Shown: positions 1 through 11,861, counted from the first letter of the stretch. The stretch is 64,000 bases of DNA from Saccharum officinarum (GCA_020631735.1 CM036162.1:90444401-90508400), one strand, 5' to 3'. Made by a program: numbers and translations. The notes: generated by a model from the sequence alone, not told the origin.

Positions 1-793
1 GCCTACCCCAGGACAAAAGCCATAGCATTCAATGCGGTTACCTACTACCACCTACCGGCATGGCTGCGGCCAGGATCGACGTGGGAACAATACCCGTGTC
101 AGATCTCACTGTTTTACTGCCCATCCCGTGATGGGAGGTGAAACCCGACACTATACCCACCTTACCGCGCACTGTTCACCATCAACCACCCTCGAGGGAG
201 GATAAGACAAGGCCCGTTCTCCGCGATATCGGGGATTCGGCCTTATCCATCCGGCCTCGACCCGGCCTCGACCCAGCCCCGACGCTCGACTTAGTTCAAA
301 AGACGGTATGGCATGGCGCTCTGGGTCATTTCGCCATCTTGTCTCCCACAACGTCAGGGTGTCCAGGGATGGCCGGCCATTCCCAAGGCACGTCGCTACA
401 GTCAACTCAACAGGAATCGACAAAGCATCACCTCAAGGCTCCCCGTCGTCTTGGCCTCCCCTCACCCTATAAAAGGGCAGGCCAGGGTTCAACGGAGGAG
501 GAGGAAGACAAAAAAACGAAAAACACAAAACAGAAGATCGACATCTCAAGCAACCGCCTTTTCCCTCTTTTCTCTTTGAGACTTGGGCTCGACACCCTCT
601 CTCGCATGCTTGTAACCCCTACATGAGCACCTCGGTGCAAGGAAATACAAACATCTCCCCCCGCTGGACGTAGGGCCTTCTTTTGCCCGAACCAGGATAA
701 ACCCCCGTGTGTTCTCCTTGCATCACCATCCAGGAAAGAGACACGCAGCATTTACTCGTTGGTTTAGGACCCCCTCGGGTCCAAACACCGACA
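1..793 (+). mobile_element. Gypsy LTR, 3' part (5' end outside window)
   Basis: The stretch reads as the right part of a long terminal repeat. It ends at 793 in CACCGACA, the usual terminus of a large grass Gypsy LTR group whose LTRs begin TGTCGGTG. Just before it is the palindromic GGACCCCCTCGGGTCC typical of that group's U5 end. A TATAAAA at 468-474 in a pyrimidine-rich promoter-like stretch fits transcription to the right. No internal domains or primer-binding site follow 793, so this is a 3' LTR or a solo LTR; the window edge hides which. No coding function is assigned to the short open frames inside it. Confidence 0.75.
468..474 (+). promoter_or_regulatory. TATA box of the Gypsy LTR
   Basis: CCTATAAAAGGG lies in the LTR after a C-rich segment and before a purine-rich transcribed leader, the normal place for an LTR core promoter. 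Activity is inferred. Confidence 0.6.
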
Positions 794-1004
794 CATCTTT
801 TAACCCTATGAAATTGAAAGCTTTTACCTTTTGGCTAAAAATAAATAACGATACTCGAGATATCACTGGGTGAAATGCTACAATGGGTGAATTATATGTG
901 CGCTTGCGAATATATTCTTTTTAATATTTTTAGAGAGTCAAGTGTAAATTATTTTACCAGTGTTTTTAATATCATGCTAGGGATGACAACTTAGTGCGAA
1001 GTGA

Positions 1005-1130
1005 TGTTAGAAATACCAACAGCGAGCAAAAGAGCTTAACCGAGGCGTTTTGGCCAACTGCCTTGGATCAAAGGTCACGGTTAATGGGACCTTTTCCGAG
1101 GCGGTTTGATGCCCGTCTCGGTTAATACAA
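1005..1130. repeat. CACTA-like subterminal repeats
   Basis: Short GC-rich motifs recur in both orientations (AACCGAGGCG, TTCCGAGGCGG, CCGTCTCGGTTAA). This resembles the subterminal repeats of grass CACTA transposons. The terminal CACTA sequence and target duplication are not visible, so it is a fragment. The gene-bearing stretch that follows could belong to the same element, but this is not shown. Confidence 0.4.
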
Positions 1131-1359
1131 TAAAAAAAGAAAAAATAAAAAATAGTGGATAAGCCTGGCGAGCCCACCCACGGGCCCGCTGAGCCCATCT
1201 GCATCGCTGCTAGCTGGATCCACTGTCGCCGCCGCCGCCCAGGCCGCAGCTGCTGCTGCCGCCACCGCAGACCGTCTTTTTTTGTTTTTTGGCCCTTTTT
1301 TCAAAAGATTCTCTCAAACATGCCCATGGCCGAAAGAATTCAAAAAATAGACCCTGATC

Positions 1360-1506
1360 TTGGCGCCACAGTAATTGGCGCCAAGCTATAACGTCATGAC
1401 GCCAGTGTCATTGGCGCCAAGACCATGCGTCGTGGCGCTGACGTGGAAGGGGACTTGGCGCCAGCGTCATTGGCGTCATGCCTTGGCGCTATAGATCTTG
1501 GCGCTA
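1360..1506. promoter_or_regulatory. Cluster of TTGGCGCCA palindromes upstream of a transposon gene
   Basis: Perfect copies of TTGGCGCCA occur at 1360-1368, 1375-1383, 1411-1419 and 1455-1463, and relaxed forms (TTGGCGCT, TTGGCGTC) fill the rest of the 150 bases. The cluster ends about 290 bases before the first ATG of the gene at 1795. Such a palindrome array is probably a regulatory region. The core resembles E2F-type sites, but that link is only by resemblance. Confidence 0.4.
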
Positions 1507-1794
1507 AGAACCCATGCTTTATTCAGCCCTCTCTTCCTCCTCGAGCCATTCTTATTTTTTCTCCTCCTCTTTAGGTTTTTCCTTTGTACACTTTGGCCAA
1601 ACTCTTCAATCGACCTATTGGACCATGAAAAGTTGGATTTTATCCGTCGATCTTTGAGAGCCAGATATCCTCTCACCCTTCCTTGTTTATTTCGAATCGA
1701 TTTGGTAAATTGAAGTCATATTCTTAACCTATGAACTTAACATGTTATTGGTTCATGTACTTTTTAAAATTCGTATGTATTGTACAACCGTAGG

Positions 1795-2498
1795 ATGCCT
1801 AAGCGTGAAAAAGCTAGAAAACAAATGTATGTGTAGATCTTTTTCATCATATATTAAACCCTAAGTTTTAAGGTTTATTGTTATTTGTTTTGTTATATTA
1901 GAACGGAATTTATTGAATTGTAGTTATGGACGAATGACCAAAAGTCCGTACATCCCAAAGCCGTTCCCTAGTGGTGTGTCAATACCCATGTGCTTCTGTA
2001 GCGATCCTTGCAAGGTAGACATTTCCGAAGATGAGGCAACATATAAGCAGAGATATTGGATGTGTTCTAATTTTGCTTGGGAGCCTACATAGCGTCAGCG
2101 TCGCAGTACATTTATTGTGAGAAATTGCTTTTGTTTATTAATTAATTTGTGTCATATAAAGTTTTGCATATTAATTGGATTTGAAACAATTGTATTTGTT
2201 GCAGACCCCTCCACCGCTATGTGATTTTGAGCAGTGGATCGACACTGAGATCAAGGAGGCTGACATGCGGCTTCTACAAGGCCTGAAGGAGTGGGATGCA
2301 GAGCGCCTAGAGATATTAGAGAAGAGACGCAGAGAGGAGGCAGCAGCAAAGGAGCACAAGGAAGAGGAGGAAAGGAGGCGTGTTGCTGCGTGTAGGGAGG
2401 AGAGGGAGAAGCTTGAGCGCGTGCGCCGAGCGAAGGCAGCGATGGAGGAGAATCCCGATGCCCAGAAAAAGGAAAAGTGGCCTTGTTGTACTCAGTAG
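1795..2498 (+). pseudogene. Transposon-associated GRF-like zinc-binding and coiled-coil protein (decayed)
   Basis: Three exons can be read. Exon 1 (1795-1826) starts MPKREKARKQ and ends at a GTATGTG donor. Exon 2 starts at 1924 after TTGTAG and carries a cysteine cluster (MCFCSDPCKV then RYWMCSNFAWEPT) like the GRF-type zinc motif seen in plant transposon-linked proteins. Exon 3 (2205-2498) starts after TTGTTGCAG with TPPPLCDFEQWIDTE and continues as a charged helix (EEAAAKEHKEEEERRR) likely to form a coiled coil, ending in PCCTQ. A stop follows EPT in exon 2 unless a splice site precedes it, so the gene is probably dead. The family is common beside PMD and transposase genes in grasses; its biochemical role is unknown to me. 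Confidence 0.6.
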
Positions 2499-2900
2499 TA
2501 TGCTAGTTGTATGGTTTAATCATAGACAATGTGGTCGATGTAGTATGCAATGTGTTTAATCTAATGTACTTTAGGTAAATCATGTACCTAGGGCATGTTC
2601 TGTGTTATTTAGTTCGTCGTCATGTACTTCATATGCACTTTAAGTTTTTGGACCTTGCATAGTGTTGTCATATATTAGGTTTAATGTTATTGAGTTACTG
2701 AAACTAGTTCTTGAGGTGCACATAAAACATAAGGAAGTAGTGGATTTCACAATTCAACACGCATAACATAGGACATGGCATGTCAGAACATGTACCAAAC
2801 TAGGGCACATATGTCCTAGACTAAACCTAACATGCCTTAGGTAATTAGAGTGAACAACAAGCACATTACATGACATATGTACATGATAGATTTGTTCTAT

Positions 2901-3596
2901 CTAGTAGTACGGCCACATAGCAAATTGTGTAGCCCCTTCTCCATAGTACCCTCCCATTGTTGATGGTGGAGGTGGCGGGGGTGGTGGCGGAGGCCCATTG
3001 TTCTTGTGGTTAGGGCAGGTGCAATATGAATCATGGCATAGTCCATCCTATGAAATGGCACCACTACTGGTATCGTCTGCTTCATCGTCCTTGTAACTGC
3101 TGCTAACTTCCCTTTCTAGTTTCAAGATACGGTCTTGCAAGTAGTAGATGTACTATGCGTGCAGATAGATTGGTCTAGGATCAACCCACCTAGTGAAGCC
3201 ACAGTTTTCTTTGGACTCTGAACACTACATTTCAAAGATTTTAGTGAACATGCAGTTAGTTTGGCCTATGAGATCCAAAATAATGGAAAAAATTGAGTAA
3301 TGAATTTTAAAACCAATTACCTCTGCTCATGGACATTTGAAGAAACGATGACCTCCATCCAAACCCTCCACGAACATCTGCACTAAGCAGTCCTCACCAT
3401 GCCTACATTTTGGCCAATCTTCTTTCCGGTTATCGTATCCTCGGAGTGGACACTCTTTGGTGAAATCTCTCTTGGCCTCGACAAGAAAATGATACACTGG
3501 TTCATCAAAGTCTTTCGAACCCAGAGACCCCTCCCACACAATGGGAGTTCTCTTAGTCCCCCCCTTTCCCTTCCCTCTAGATGACCCACCAGACAT
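2901..3596 (-). pseudogene. GRF-type zinc-finger protein of a transposon, minus strand (decayed)
   Basis: Exon 1 (about 3596-3327) starts MSGGSSRGKGKGG, continues EPVYHFLVEAKRDF and ends in a zinc-binding motif CRHGEDCLVQMFVEG..RFFKCP, matching the GRF pattern (Cys, Cys, aromatic-rich, Cys). After an intron of about 115 bases, exon 2 continues ENCGFTRWVDPRPIYLHA, then YIYYLQDRILKLEREV, a short proline run and the end MWPYY. Two in-frame stops (after YLHA and after SSGAIS) break it. It faces the gene at 1795-2498 tail to tail, 400 bases away. GRF fingers bind nucleic acid in other proteins; here the role is unknown. The start was chosen at MSGG because upstream residues look non-coding. Confidence 0.65.
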
Positions 3597-3599
3597 TAC

Positions 3600-4138
3600 T
3601 ACTCGTAGGTAACCAACTTGTGGTTTCAAGTGACTTGCATTGTATGGAGGAAGGTGTATATATAGGCAGCAGTGGAGTGGAGAGCCATTGTATTGTGGCT
3701 TTAATGCTCCTGAAAAGCCTAGATCCCATCCCTGAAAAGCCTATTTGAAAAAATGAAAAGCCTATTTGAAAACTCATCTGTAAAGGCTAGATTCCTTGAT
3801 AAATCAATTCATCCGTAAAAGACGATGTACGATAGGATAGTGACATGATAAATCACTGAAAAGGATACATGCTATCGGTGTACTGCATGACTTGACATGT
3901 TGCAGAAAATTTTGGTAGAGTTTTCCCTATTTTTGATTCAATCGAAACACAAATATCACATTAACATATGGCATCAACAAATATATATGACATTCACCTA
4001 AAACAATATATATGAGTAGCCTCAAAGCGTATACAGTACATATGCCATAAACTCCATAGTAGCTCATACAGTACATAATAATAGGATATAACAGTCTATA
4101 ATAATAGTCCATACAGTCCACAAGTCGGCTACAGTCCC
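3600..4138. other. AT-rich spacer between transposon genes
   Basis: No gene, RNA or repeat structure is evident. Short imperfect repeats of AAAAGCCTATTTGAAAA (about 3735-3775) are the only feature. It separates the GRF gene from the 3' end of the PMD gene. Confidence 0.5.
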
Positions 4139-6392
4139 TCACTGTCTCCTAGACCTACCCTTGCCCTTGTATCCAAGAGGGTGCCTAGAGTGTAAGGGTC
4201 AGGTGGTCGACGTCGCCTGGTACCGACCTGCTACGTAGGCTGAGTCCAGGGAGCATCATCTAGCTAAGACGGTCCAAGCTCCTCGTGCCCCTGGTCCGCG
4301 TCCTCATGGTCGTCGTCATCGTCCTTGGTGCAAATGCCTCGTGACCTTGTAGGTGGGTGGCTAGACGAACCTATGCCACCTTTGGGTGCAGAAGGCACAT
4401 GCACGTCCTGCGCCGTGGCTATCCTGCAACCACAGCGCATAGCGGTACGGCATAGCCGATGTGCCAGTCTCCGGTGCACAAAATCATGTCAACTGAATGT
4501 ATTGAACGTGTTAGTAATCTACTATTTGCATATTTATAGAATCTTACATCAAGGAAGCTACGTGTGTCATCGTCCCTCACCCTAGGTTAATAGCGTTCTA
4601 TTTCTTCGACCGACATCCTGAAAGAGTTGCCCTACAACAAAGTTCAAAGTTATAATTCATTGTTACGCAAATCGATATATAAAAGTAGAGCAAATGACAT
4701 ACCACTCTGTCCAAGATCGGTCCTGCTCCCACCTGGTGACCTACACGAGTAGAGTGGTCGTACGCCATGTCCTCATCCTCGGACAACTCAATGTCAGCGT
4801 AGTCATTGTGTGTCCACTATAGCTTAAGCCTCGGACGAGTCGCTTGGTGGTACCAAGCTTGGTACCGCCTGTACTCTCTGTTCGTGTGTGGCTCGTCGTT
4901 GTCGTCCACGTTTTCATCGAACATCTCCCACTCGTCAATGTAGTCTCGGTGGTGCTTGGCCCAATCAAAGATCTTCCTGTTTTTCTTATGATTGAGCCTG
5001 CAAAACACGTACACAAGTTAGTGAACATCGTGTGACTATAATATGCATGTATGCCAAAGTTAAAAATTTCAGCAGAGTTTCCTTTGTTTGTTGAAGCAAA
5101 CCACACATATATGCATTCCATAGACATACAAACATACCAACAATTATTTCATCCATCTTATTCGACATTTATCATGTGGTAATAATATAAGTGCAACTTC
5201 ACCAACTACAGAGAAGAGAACACTTACTTGTGCAAGTCAACATCGGTCGACACTGGAGATGGTGGCCAAAGCTGTCTTACTCTAAACTGGCATGCAACTC
5301 TATGTGTAAGGTGGTACTCGACAGCATAGAAGCAGATAAGAGGGCACCTCACCCTGTAGAGCTCGCTGTCGCTGTCACACACGTTGCTAACCAGAAAAGG
5401 AAGTGCGCTCTCGTCCGCGTACAGCTCCCAAGTCACCTGCAATGTGTCGAAACAAGAAGTTAAATAGCATAATAAATAATTTCTTCGACCCACCATGTAT
5501 AATAATTTTTACTTACACTAGAGGCCATTAGCCTATCTAGCTCATCCGTGTACTCTTTGTACGCCCGCTCTATCCTCGCGTGAGGAACTATCACCTGGTC
5601 CCATAGGTACGCCCACGTCGGCTATAGATGTGCGTTCTGCACTGTGAACCAGTCGTGAGGAGCCCACACCACAGGACGAGCAACTGGAAGTCGTGACCAC
5701 ATCCACAGATAGAGTAGGTACACACACCCACCAAGTGAGGCTGACTGTGAAGATCGCCGACACGCCTCGCAAAGCTGACGGTAAAGGAAAGCCAACACTG
5801 CAGAGCCCCAGCTGTAGTGACCCGCCTAGTCCCAGTCTGTGAGGCAGTGGATCCACATCCACGACACAGTGTCTCCTATTCTATTGGGGAAGAGAACACA
5901 ACCAAACAAGTGTAGGATCCATGCCCTACAGTAGTACTGAACTGTCTGGTCGTCTGCCCCTGGAGGACACTGTGCGAACTCAGCCCGGAGCCAGGAGAGA
6001 AGAACACCAGAAGTGCACTCTCCTTGCTCACCCACCTCACATCCAAGGAAGGCCTCCACCCGAGCTCTCTAACCCTCTGACCTACACTGCCCTGTCACTG
6101 CCCTCCCACGAATCCTCAGACCTAGCATCTTCTGACAGTCCTGTAGCATGACTGTCATCTCCCCAAACGCCATGTGAAAGTTGTGAGTCTCAAGTCACCA
6201 CCTATAATTTTAGCAAAACAAAAATGCAAGTCAGAAACATAACCGTGTGAACAAATGATTATTAATACAACCTATGTGTTCATAAAATACCTGTCAACCA
6301 ACGAAGTCAAGCCCGCTGAGTTGAACAAAGGCAGCCCACGACGAACCTGGAAAGATATGACGTCTAGGCCAGCTCTCGATAGGTAAGGTGTG
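4139..6392 (-). pseudogene. Plant mobile domain (PMD, MAIN-like) gene, distal exons, split by a retrotransposon
   Basis: Minus-strand exons at about 6346-6291, 6201-5517, 5436-5228, 4997-4703, ~4633-4570 and ~4480-4139 encode a PMD-type protein. Landmarks in order: GEMTVMLQDCQKMLGLRIRG, ADDQTVQYYCRAWILHLFG, GDTVSWMWIHCL, SAVLAFLYRQLCEACRR, GGCVYLLYLWMWSRLP, VVWAPHDWF, ALPFLVSNVCDSDSELYRV, WAKHHRDYIDEWEMF, and an acidic, low-complexity C-terminus with a DDDDD run. Splice borders fit GT-AG (for example acceptors before 6346, 6201 and 5436). In-frame stops (after CLTDWD, after QNAHL, after RLKL) and a shift near the C-terminus show it is dead. MAIN/MAIL proteins of this family act in nuclear silencing and genome stability in Arabidopsis; grass copies are often carried by transposons. 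The first exons lie beyond the retrotransposon at 22,529-22,745. Confidence 0.8.
6388..6392. repeat. Target-site duplication GTGTG (left copy)
   Basis: GTGTG directly precedes the LTR start TGTAACAC and recurs at 22521-22525 directly after the LTR end TGTTACA. Five bases is the standard Ty3/gypsy duplication, so both termini are original. Confidence 0.9.
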
Positions 6393-9300
6393 TGTAACAC
6401 TTCAAGTGTTTAGTCCTTAATTGCATTGCATTTGCATGGCATAAGCATAAGCATGCATCATTCATGTTTGTTATTTTATGTGATGCAACACATGTGATTA
6501 TTTTAGGGTTTGTTTGATTTATTTCATGAAGTACTTGATAGTTGGTGTAACAAAAAGGTAAGGTAGCCAATCATGACCTACAACACCTTAGTTATACTTA
6601 GGATAACATTTGGAACAAGTTTCATGTTGACCAAAATTTCAAATTTGCCCTCCAAGAGAAGTTGACCACCATTTGACCCTAGAAGGCTCTAGTTTGACCA
6701 ATTAAAAAGTCTAATTTAGAGACCTTGCATGGAAGAGCAACCTTAAGCAAAGTTGTAGAGAATTTCATAAGGAACCAAAGTTCTAATATGGCCATCTCAT
6801 GAAAATGACCAGAGCATGCTCAAAAATGGCCCACAAGTCAGCTTGAGTGGTGATCAACACTTAGAAAAATTCTAAGTCTGGAAATTGGACTTTTCAGTTT
6901 CACTGTACCTCACTTTAGCAACTTGTAACTCATAAACCAGGCCAAACCAGTCTTAGAGCCAATTGACAAAGTTGTTGTCCACACATAGCTCTACAACATT
7001 GTCAATATCACCATCACCTGGTTCTCAATAGTTTAGGAGATATGGTGCCTGGAAAAATGGGTTTCAGTCGGTTAGTTAACTGAAACTCGGTTTCAGATTT
7101 CGGGTGCCTCACTTTGGAGCGTTGTATCTCACTAACCAAGCCGAATTGGCTCACGACCCTATTGGCAATGTTCAAGCCCTCACGTAGCTCTACCAATTTG
7201 TCAACTACGGTTCTCACCGAGTCAGCCTCGATCACGAGCTATGAGGCGATGAAATCTCCCTGTCAGTCGCTGTGGAACGCCGATGGCCTTGACAGTCATT
7301 CAGAAAAGTTCAGAAAAACCGAATTCGGCGCGTGGCCGACCGGGGACAGGAAACCTCCGCCGCGTGGCAACACGCGTCGACGCGATGCTCACCTCGGTTG
7401 CCCAAAGACGCCACGACGCCCGGAGGCCCTTCCTCGCTGCTCCTTCTTCTGCCTCCGTGTTTCCTTCGCCACCGAGCGCGCGGCAACCGGAGGAGCATCA
7501 GCGGCCGCCACTGAAAATTCCACCACAGTCAAGCACCACCACCCAATTCCCCGTAGGCACAGTCGCACAGTGAGCTCCTCCACATCGCGGACCACACCGT
7601 ACGACCGCTTGACCTCAGGTAGAGCTCGCCGAGCTTGCGCCTCCACCGCGGCCGCCATTGGCGTCGCCAAGTTGAGCTCGCGCGTGGCCGTGCTTCTCGG
7701 TGCCCTTACCGCCTTCCTTCTCCGGTGTTCTAGGTTCGTCTCGGTGTGCTGGTGCTCACGGGGTAGACCGTTTGGGGGTCGAGCCGCTGCTAGCTCGCCG
7801 GAGCCGGCAAGCACGCGGTCGTGGCCGCCATTGCCGCTGCCACCCCCCCTAGCCACGGTCATAGTGTCAATTAGTTATGCCAATCGTTGCGCGAGGTGGT
7901 GGTGAACGCGCTGGTACGGTAGCTTCGTCGGAGCTGCCGCCGGCGGCGAGCTATCGCCGTCGCCCTCTTTTCCCCCTCTGCCTCCCTCGCTGACCAGTGG
8001 GGTCCCCAGGTCAGGCGCGCGCGCGAGCGGGAGGCCGGTCGCGTGCCGTCGTGTGGGAGCGGGCCGTAGCGCGGGGAGTGGGCCGCGTGGGTCTCCCAGG
8101 CCGGCCCGGTAGCAGGGTTTCGATTTTCGTTTTTATTTTCTTTCTATATTTGCCACAGATTTTGGGTAAAGTTAGGAAATGTAGATCTAGGGTTTTAATG
8201 ATCCAAAAATCATGAGGTAAATTTTGTTAGGGTCTTCATGATGTGTAGTATTTTAGAAAAATATAAATCTGGAATGTGATGTTTAATTTCTAGGAGAATT
8301 TAATAGATCCTTTAAATGTGTTTTGGAATGCATGCAAATTTGTTAAATTTATAACTTGAGCTGTAGTGTTCCATAAATCATAAAATTTGGTGGGTAGGTT
8401 ACTCTATGCTAGCCCTAGCTCTGGTAAAAATTTGGGCATCAGTGATTAAGTAATTTCCAAGTTATAATGCTGTCTTGTTATTCTAGGAAATACTAAAATG
8501 AAATTTAGTAATTTTTCTACATGTGTAATGTTCTTATAAATTTTTGGAGAATGTCTTGGTGTCTTAAAGTGTCTAAGAAAAATATGAAATCTGTTGTTTG
8601 ACACTTTTCAATAGGGTTTCCTATTTATGCAAAAATCAGCCTTATTAGCTTGTGAATTTTGTGTAGGGAGTTCCTGTGAATAAATTTAGTTCAAATTTTT
8701 ACAGTAGCCTCTTCTTGGATCAGAGAGTCCCCTGTAATTTTTGTAGAATTTTAGGAGCAGTTTACATATAGGTTTAAAATTCCACCTAATTAATTAAGTA
8801 AAATAAGAAATGAGTATAAATAAATATTCTAGGTGGGCACACCTTACTTTCTGGTGTCTTTGTGATATTTGTGAACTTGTAGTAGCATTAGTTTGGTTTT
8901 AGAGAATGTTTGCCACATCAATAAATATTTAACCTTTGTAATTTTAGGTTTTCTGGACAGCTAAGTAGTAATTCTAAATTTGGCTTTGATAAAATTGGTT
9001 GCTGGACAACTTGTAAATACCAAAGTTGGAGTAAACTTGATGAACTAGCTTGTGTTAAAATTTGGAAGCATTTGGCTTAGTAGTTTGAGAGTTACTGTTG
9101 TTTAAAGTGGCAGTTAAAAATCTGCTACTCTCTGTTTTGGAGAGGACAGATTCTGGAACTTGTGAAGTTTGACATGGAAAACTTAGGAGTTTGGAGTTGA
9201 GGTCTGAAAATGAATTGTAGTACATTTCTTAGGCTTTCCAGATTGGCTTAGATCATATCTTTTGGAATTGTAAATCTCCAGTTGTGATAAAAACAAGTAG

Positions 9301-9581
9301 CTGCTGTCCAGAATGCTTACTGTGGTGCTTTGCTGATTGATATGGTGTGATATCCTAAGACATGCTACTTTTGTAATTGTTAGGTGTTAGGGCCTTAACT
9401 GAGGATGAGCAGCTTTATCTTAGGTTAAGTAGATTAGGTGAGTACTTCTCTACTGGAGAAGAGATTTGCACGTACTAATAAAATAACTTGAATAGAGTAT
9501 TTTATTCTGAAATGCATTTCATTCCGAGCATGTTGCACCCCTTTATGCATCCATTATATTTATTGTGCATTCATGCAATAG

Positions 9582-9743
9582 GTGCACCGGAGGGGGTGAC
9601 ACTCCTCGAATTCGAGCCTGTAATTCCGGAGGAGAACCAGGAGCAGCAGGAGCCCGAGGAACCAGTCGGCGAAGGAGACGTCGCTGAAGACCTTCCTGAG
9701 TGCCCGGACCACAGGCCTGCAACCTTTCTGAAAGGCAAGCCCC
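9582..9743 (+). other. Exon-like acidic coding block inside the LTR
   Basis: A GC-richer block in AT-rich surroundings is preceded by TTCATGCAATAG (acceptor-like) and ends at CCCG/GTGTAT (donor-like). It encodes an acidic peptide: GVTLLEFEPVIPEENQ, then repeated EQQEPEEP and GEGDVAEDLPECPDHRP. The frame is open and identical in the 3' LTR copy (20866-21027). Downstream, TGTTGCAG at 10817-10824 starts another possible exon reading DDMLYQGFCKTCLHPTGEED and stopping at 10884-10886. Together they look like a small spliced LTR gene. Function unknown; splicing is inferred. Confidence 0.4.
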
Positions 9744-10824
9744 GGTGTATGCTGAACCTACTGTTTTATAAATTAATCTTGAGTACTTTTAATTGTTTAC
9801 TGCATTAAGTTGTAGGAGTTATATGAAAACACTTGTTGCATTGTACCTGTCCTTGTCCAGATATCGTACTTAATCCTATTTTAGGTTTAGGCACGTGTCA
9901 ATGCTTAGCCCTGCTTAGTCCGGTAGAAGTCGGGTGATTTCCGGTCATCCGCGAGATGTAGGAAGGAGTCACGAGTGGCTCTATGGCTATCGTGGATGGA
10001 ACCATGCCTTAAAATGAAATTGAGACCGGGCGGGAGTTCGATAGTGCAGCCGCAAGACACTTCACGTCATGGGTGTGGAGCTATGCCCGTCTGAGTCGTT
10101 TAAGGACCGATTCGCTGTACGTCCTTGAGTCATGTTGAACGCAGTCTAACACTTAGTTGGCCGGATAAGCCGTTCCGACCGCGAAGTCGAGTAGTATGGT
10201 TCAGGCCAGGAATCGAATGGTAGGTTGCATCTTGGAGGAGAGAAAGGATGTGCTTGGGGACATTGGCGTGAGACCAAGGGGGGTTAGAGTCCCTATCACC
10301 TGGCAGAGTGTCGCCCTTGGGGACGCGACATTATTCGGGCCCGCGATTCCTGAACTGTACAAAAGATGACCTGAGCAGCCTTCGCCAGGCGTGACTCGGT
10401 GAGTGTTAGAAATACCCCTCCAGCTGGATAGGAATTCGATTCGAATCGCCGTCGCTCCCGGTTAGTGAGCACTTGACTTGAGCAGCGGCAACGTAGATCT
10501 CATTAAATGAACTGGTGGTTAAGGGAATGATACAATGTTGCCACAATTCATACCTGCTCTGGATATAATGATGATAATTGTTTGATTACAACCAAGTGCA
10601 TGTTTAGTACAGGTGCTAAGATAGATGACAGGTAAATGCTAAAAATAACTGCTAGTACAGGCTACAAGAGTTTAAATTACTTATGCCTTTATGCAAAATG
10701 TTATGTCAGCTAGCCTCTTGTGTAAGCCTTGCATAATCCTTGGTGTCATCTTATTTCTGGTTTTTGACGGGTAAGTCTAGCTGAGTACATTCCAGTACTC
10801 AGGGTTTATTCCCTCCTGTTGCAG

Positions 10825-10886
10825 ATGACATGCTTTATCAGGGCTTCTGCAAGACTTGTCTCCACCCTACGGGTGAAGAAGATTAG
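10825..10886 (+). other. Candidate terminal exon of the LTR transcript
   Basis: After a strong acceptor (CCCTCCTGTTGCAG) a short frame reads DMLYQGFCKTCLHPTGEED then TAG. The acidic end and the pair of cysteines look protein-like, and the same block is present in the 3' LTR at 22106-22167. It could complete the reading frame that begins in the acidic LTR exon at 9582-9743. Not proven. Confidence 0.3.
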
Positions 10887-11241
10887 ATCACTTGGGCGTG
10901 ATCGTCTTTTATGTACTTTCCTCATGCTTTTGCGGGTTGTGGATCATCAAGACTGGCAGTAGTTAAATAACTGGTGTGTGTGTTATGCTTCCGCTACTTT
11001 CAAACTTGGTTTGTAATATTTGCTACTCCGTGGTGTAAACTTATTTCAGAACTACTTGTGAAATGTATCGTATGATGTTGTATGTTGAATGATGCGATCC
11101 TGGTTGTAAGCAGTTTGGTTTGAAATCCTTCGTGATTTCGATTGACTACCGGGATTATATGGGCTCAAGTTTGAAAATTTGAGCGCGTCGGTGCTTGTTT
11201 TCGTACTTGTGCTCTTATAATTTGGTCGGTTCTGTTACAGC

Positions 11242-11253
11242 TGGTACCGGAGC
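11242..11253 (+). other. Primer-binding site (initiator Met-tRNA type, diverged)
   Basis: TGGTACCGGAGC begins two bases after the 5' LTR end. The common plant site complementary to initiator methionine tRNA is TGGTATCAGAGC; 10 of 12 positions agree. Position and length fit a minus-strand primer site; the two changes may weaken priming. Confidence 0.8.
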
Positions 11254-11861
11254 ATAATTCAACATTAAACACATCTTACGAGTAAATTAACAACAAAAGT
11301 ATTTGTTTGCGAAAAGGGTTAAATTCTAAAAATTATTTTATAGGTATGCCAGTGATCACATCCCTTAGCCCAAATAAGGACTCTTAGGTGGCTTATTATA
11401 AAGACTAACTTGGGGGCCTTGTTTGTTTTTATTTCGTCGTCCATACGGCGTGATATTGTATGGATGCCATCCACTTGGGTGGTAATGTATGGATCAATTA
11501 CCGTGACGCTCTGGTAAGTGTGAGTTGTGAGAGCATGATCGTCCAACCGGCGGTCTAGGGGAGAGTAGTTTTGGTGACTTACATCTTTACATGTTTAAAC
11601 CATGTAACTATGTAAAAGCACTTAATTGTGGGAACCTCTATATCGGGTAGCTTTGATACTGAAGTATATACATTTGGGGATGTATATATGGAAAGTATTT
11701 AAATTACTGCTTTCTTGTGTGCTTATATTGGGAATTGTTGGGCTGCAATGAAGTTTTCTGCAGGTACACTAACAGCGTAACGAGTAGTCCGATAGTTTCG
11801 CTTATACGAGAGAACGTATGTATGCCACCGCCTAGCGTTAGAACTTTAGGTTTCTACTAAG

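Larger units (their letters stand above)
6393..11239 (+). repeat. 5' LTR of the Tekay-like element
   Basis: This 4,847-base direct repeat pairs with 17690-22520 over its full length. It has an AT-rich left part, a GC-rich segment (about 7280-8130) that probably includes the promoter, then a long T-rich part with several splice-like signals and a GC-rich exon-like block at 9582-9743. Long open frames in the GC-rich part (for example 7114-7905) have no domain character and are read as by-products of GC content. I could not place a TATA box or poly(A) site with confidence. Confidence 0.95.

Noticed and set aside
1..626. Open frames in the Gypsy LTR (for example 138-626)
   Set aside because: LTR sequence with promoter signals, no domain.
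7114..7905. 263-codon open frame in the 5' LTR (and 18405-19196 in the 3' LTR)
   Set aside because: Arg/Ser/Pro-rich, no domain, lies in GC-rich LTR sequence where several frames on both strands are open.
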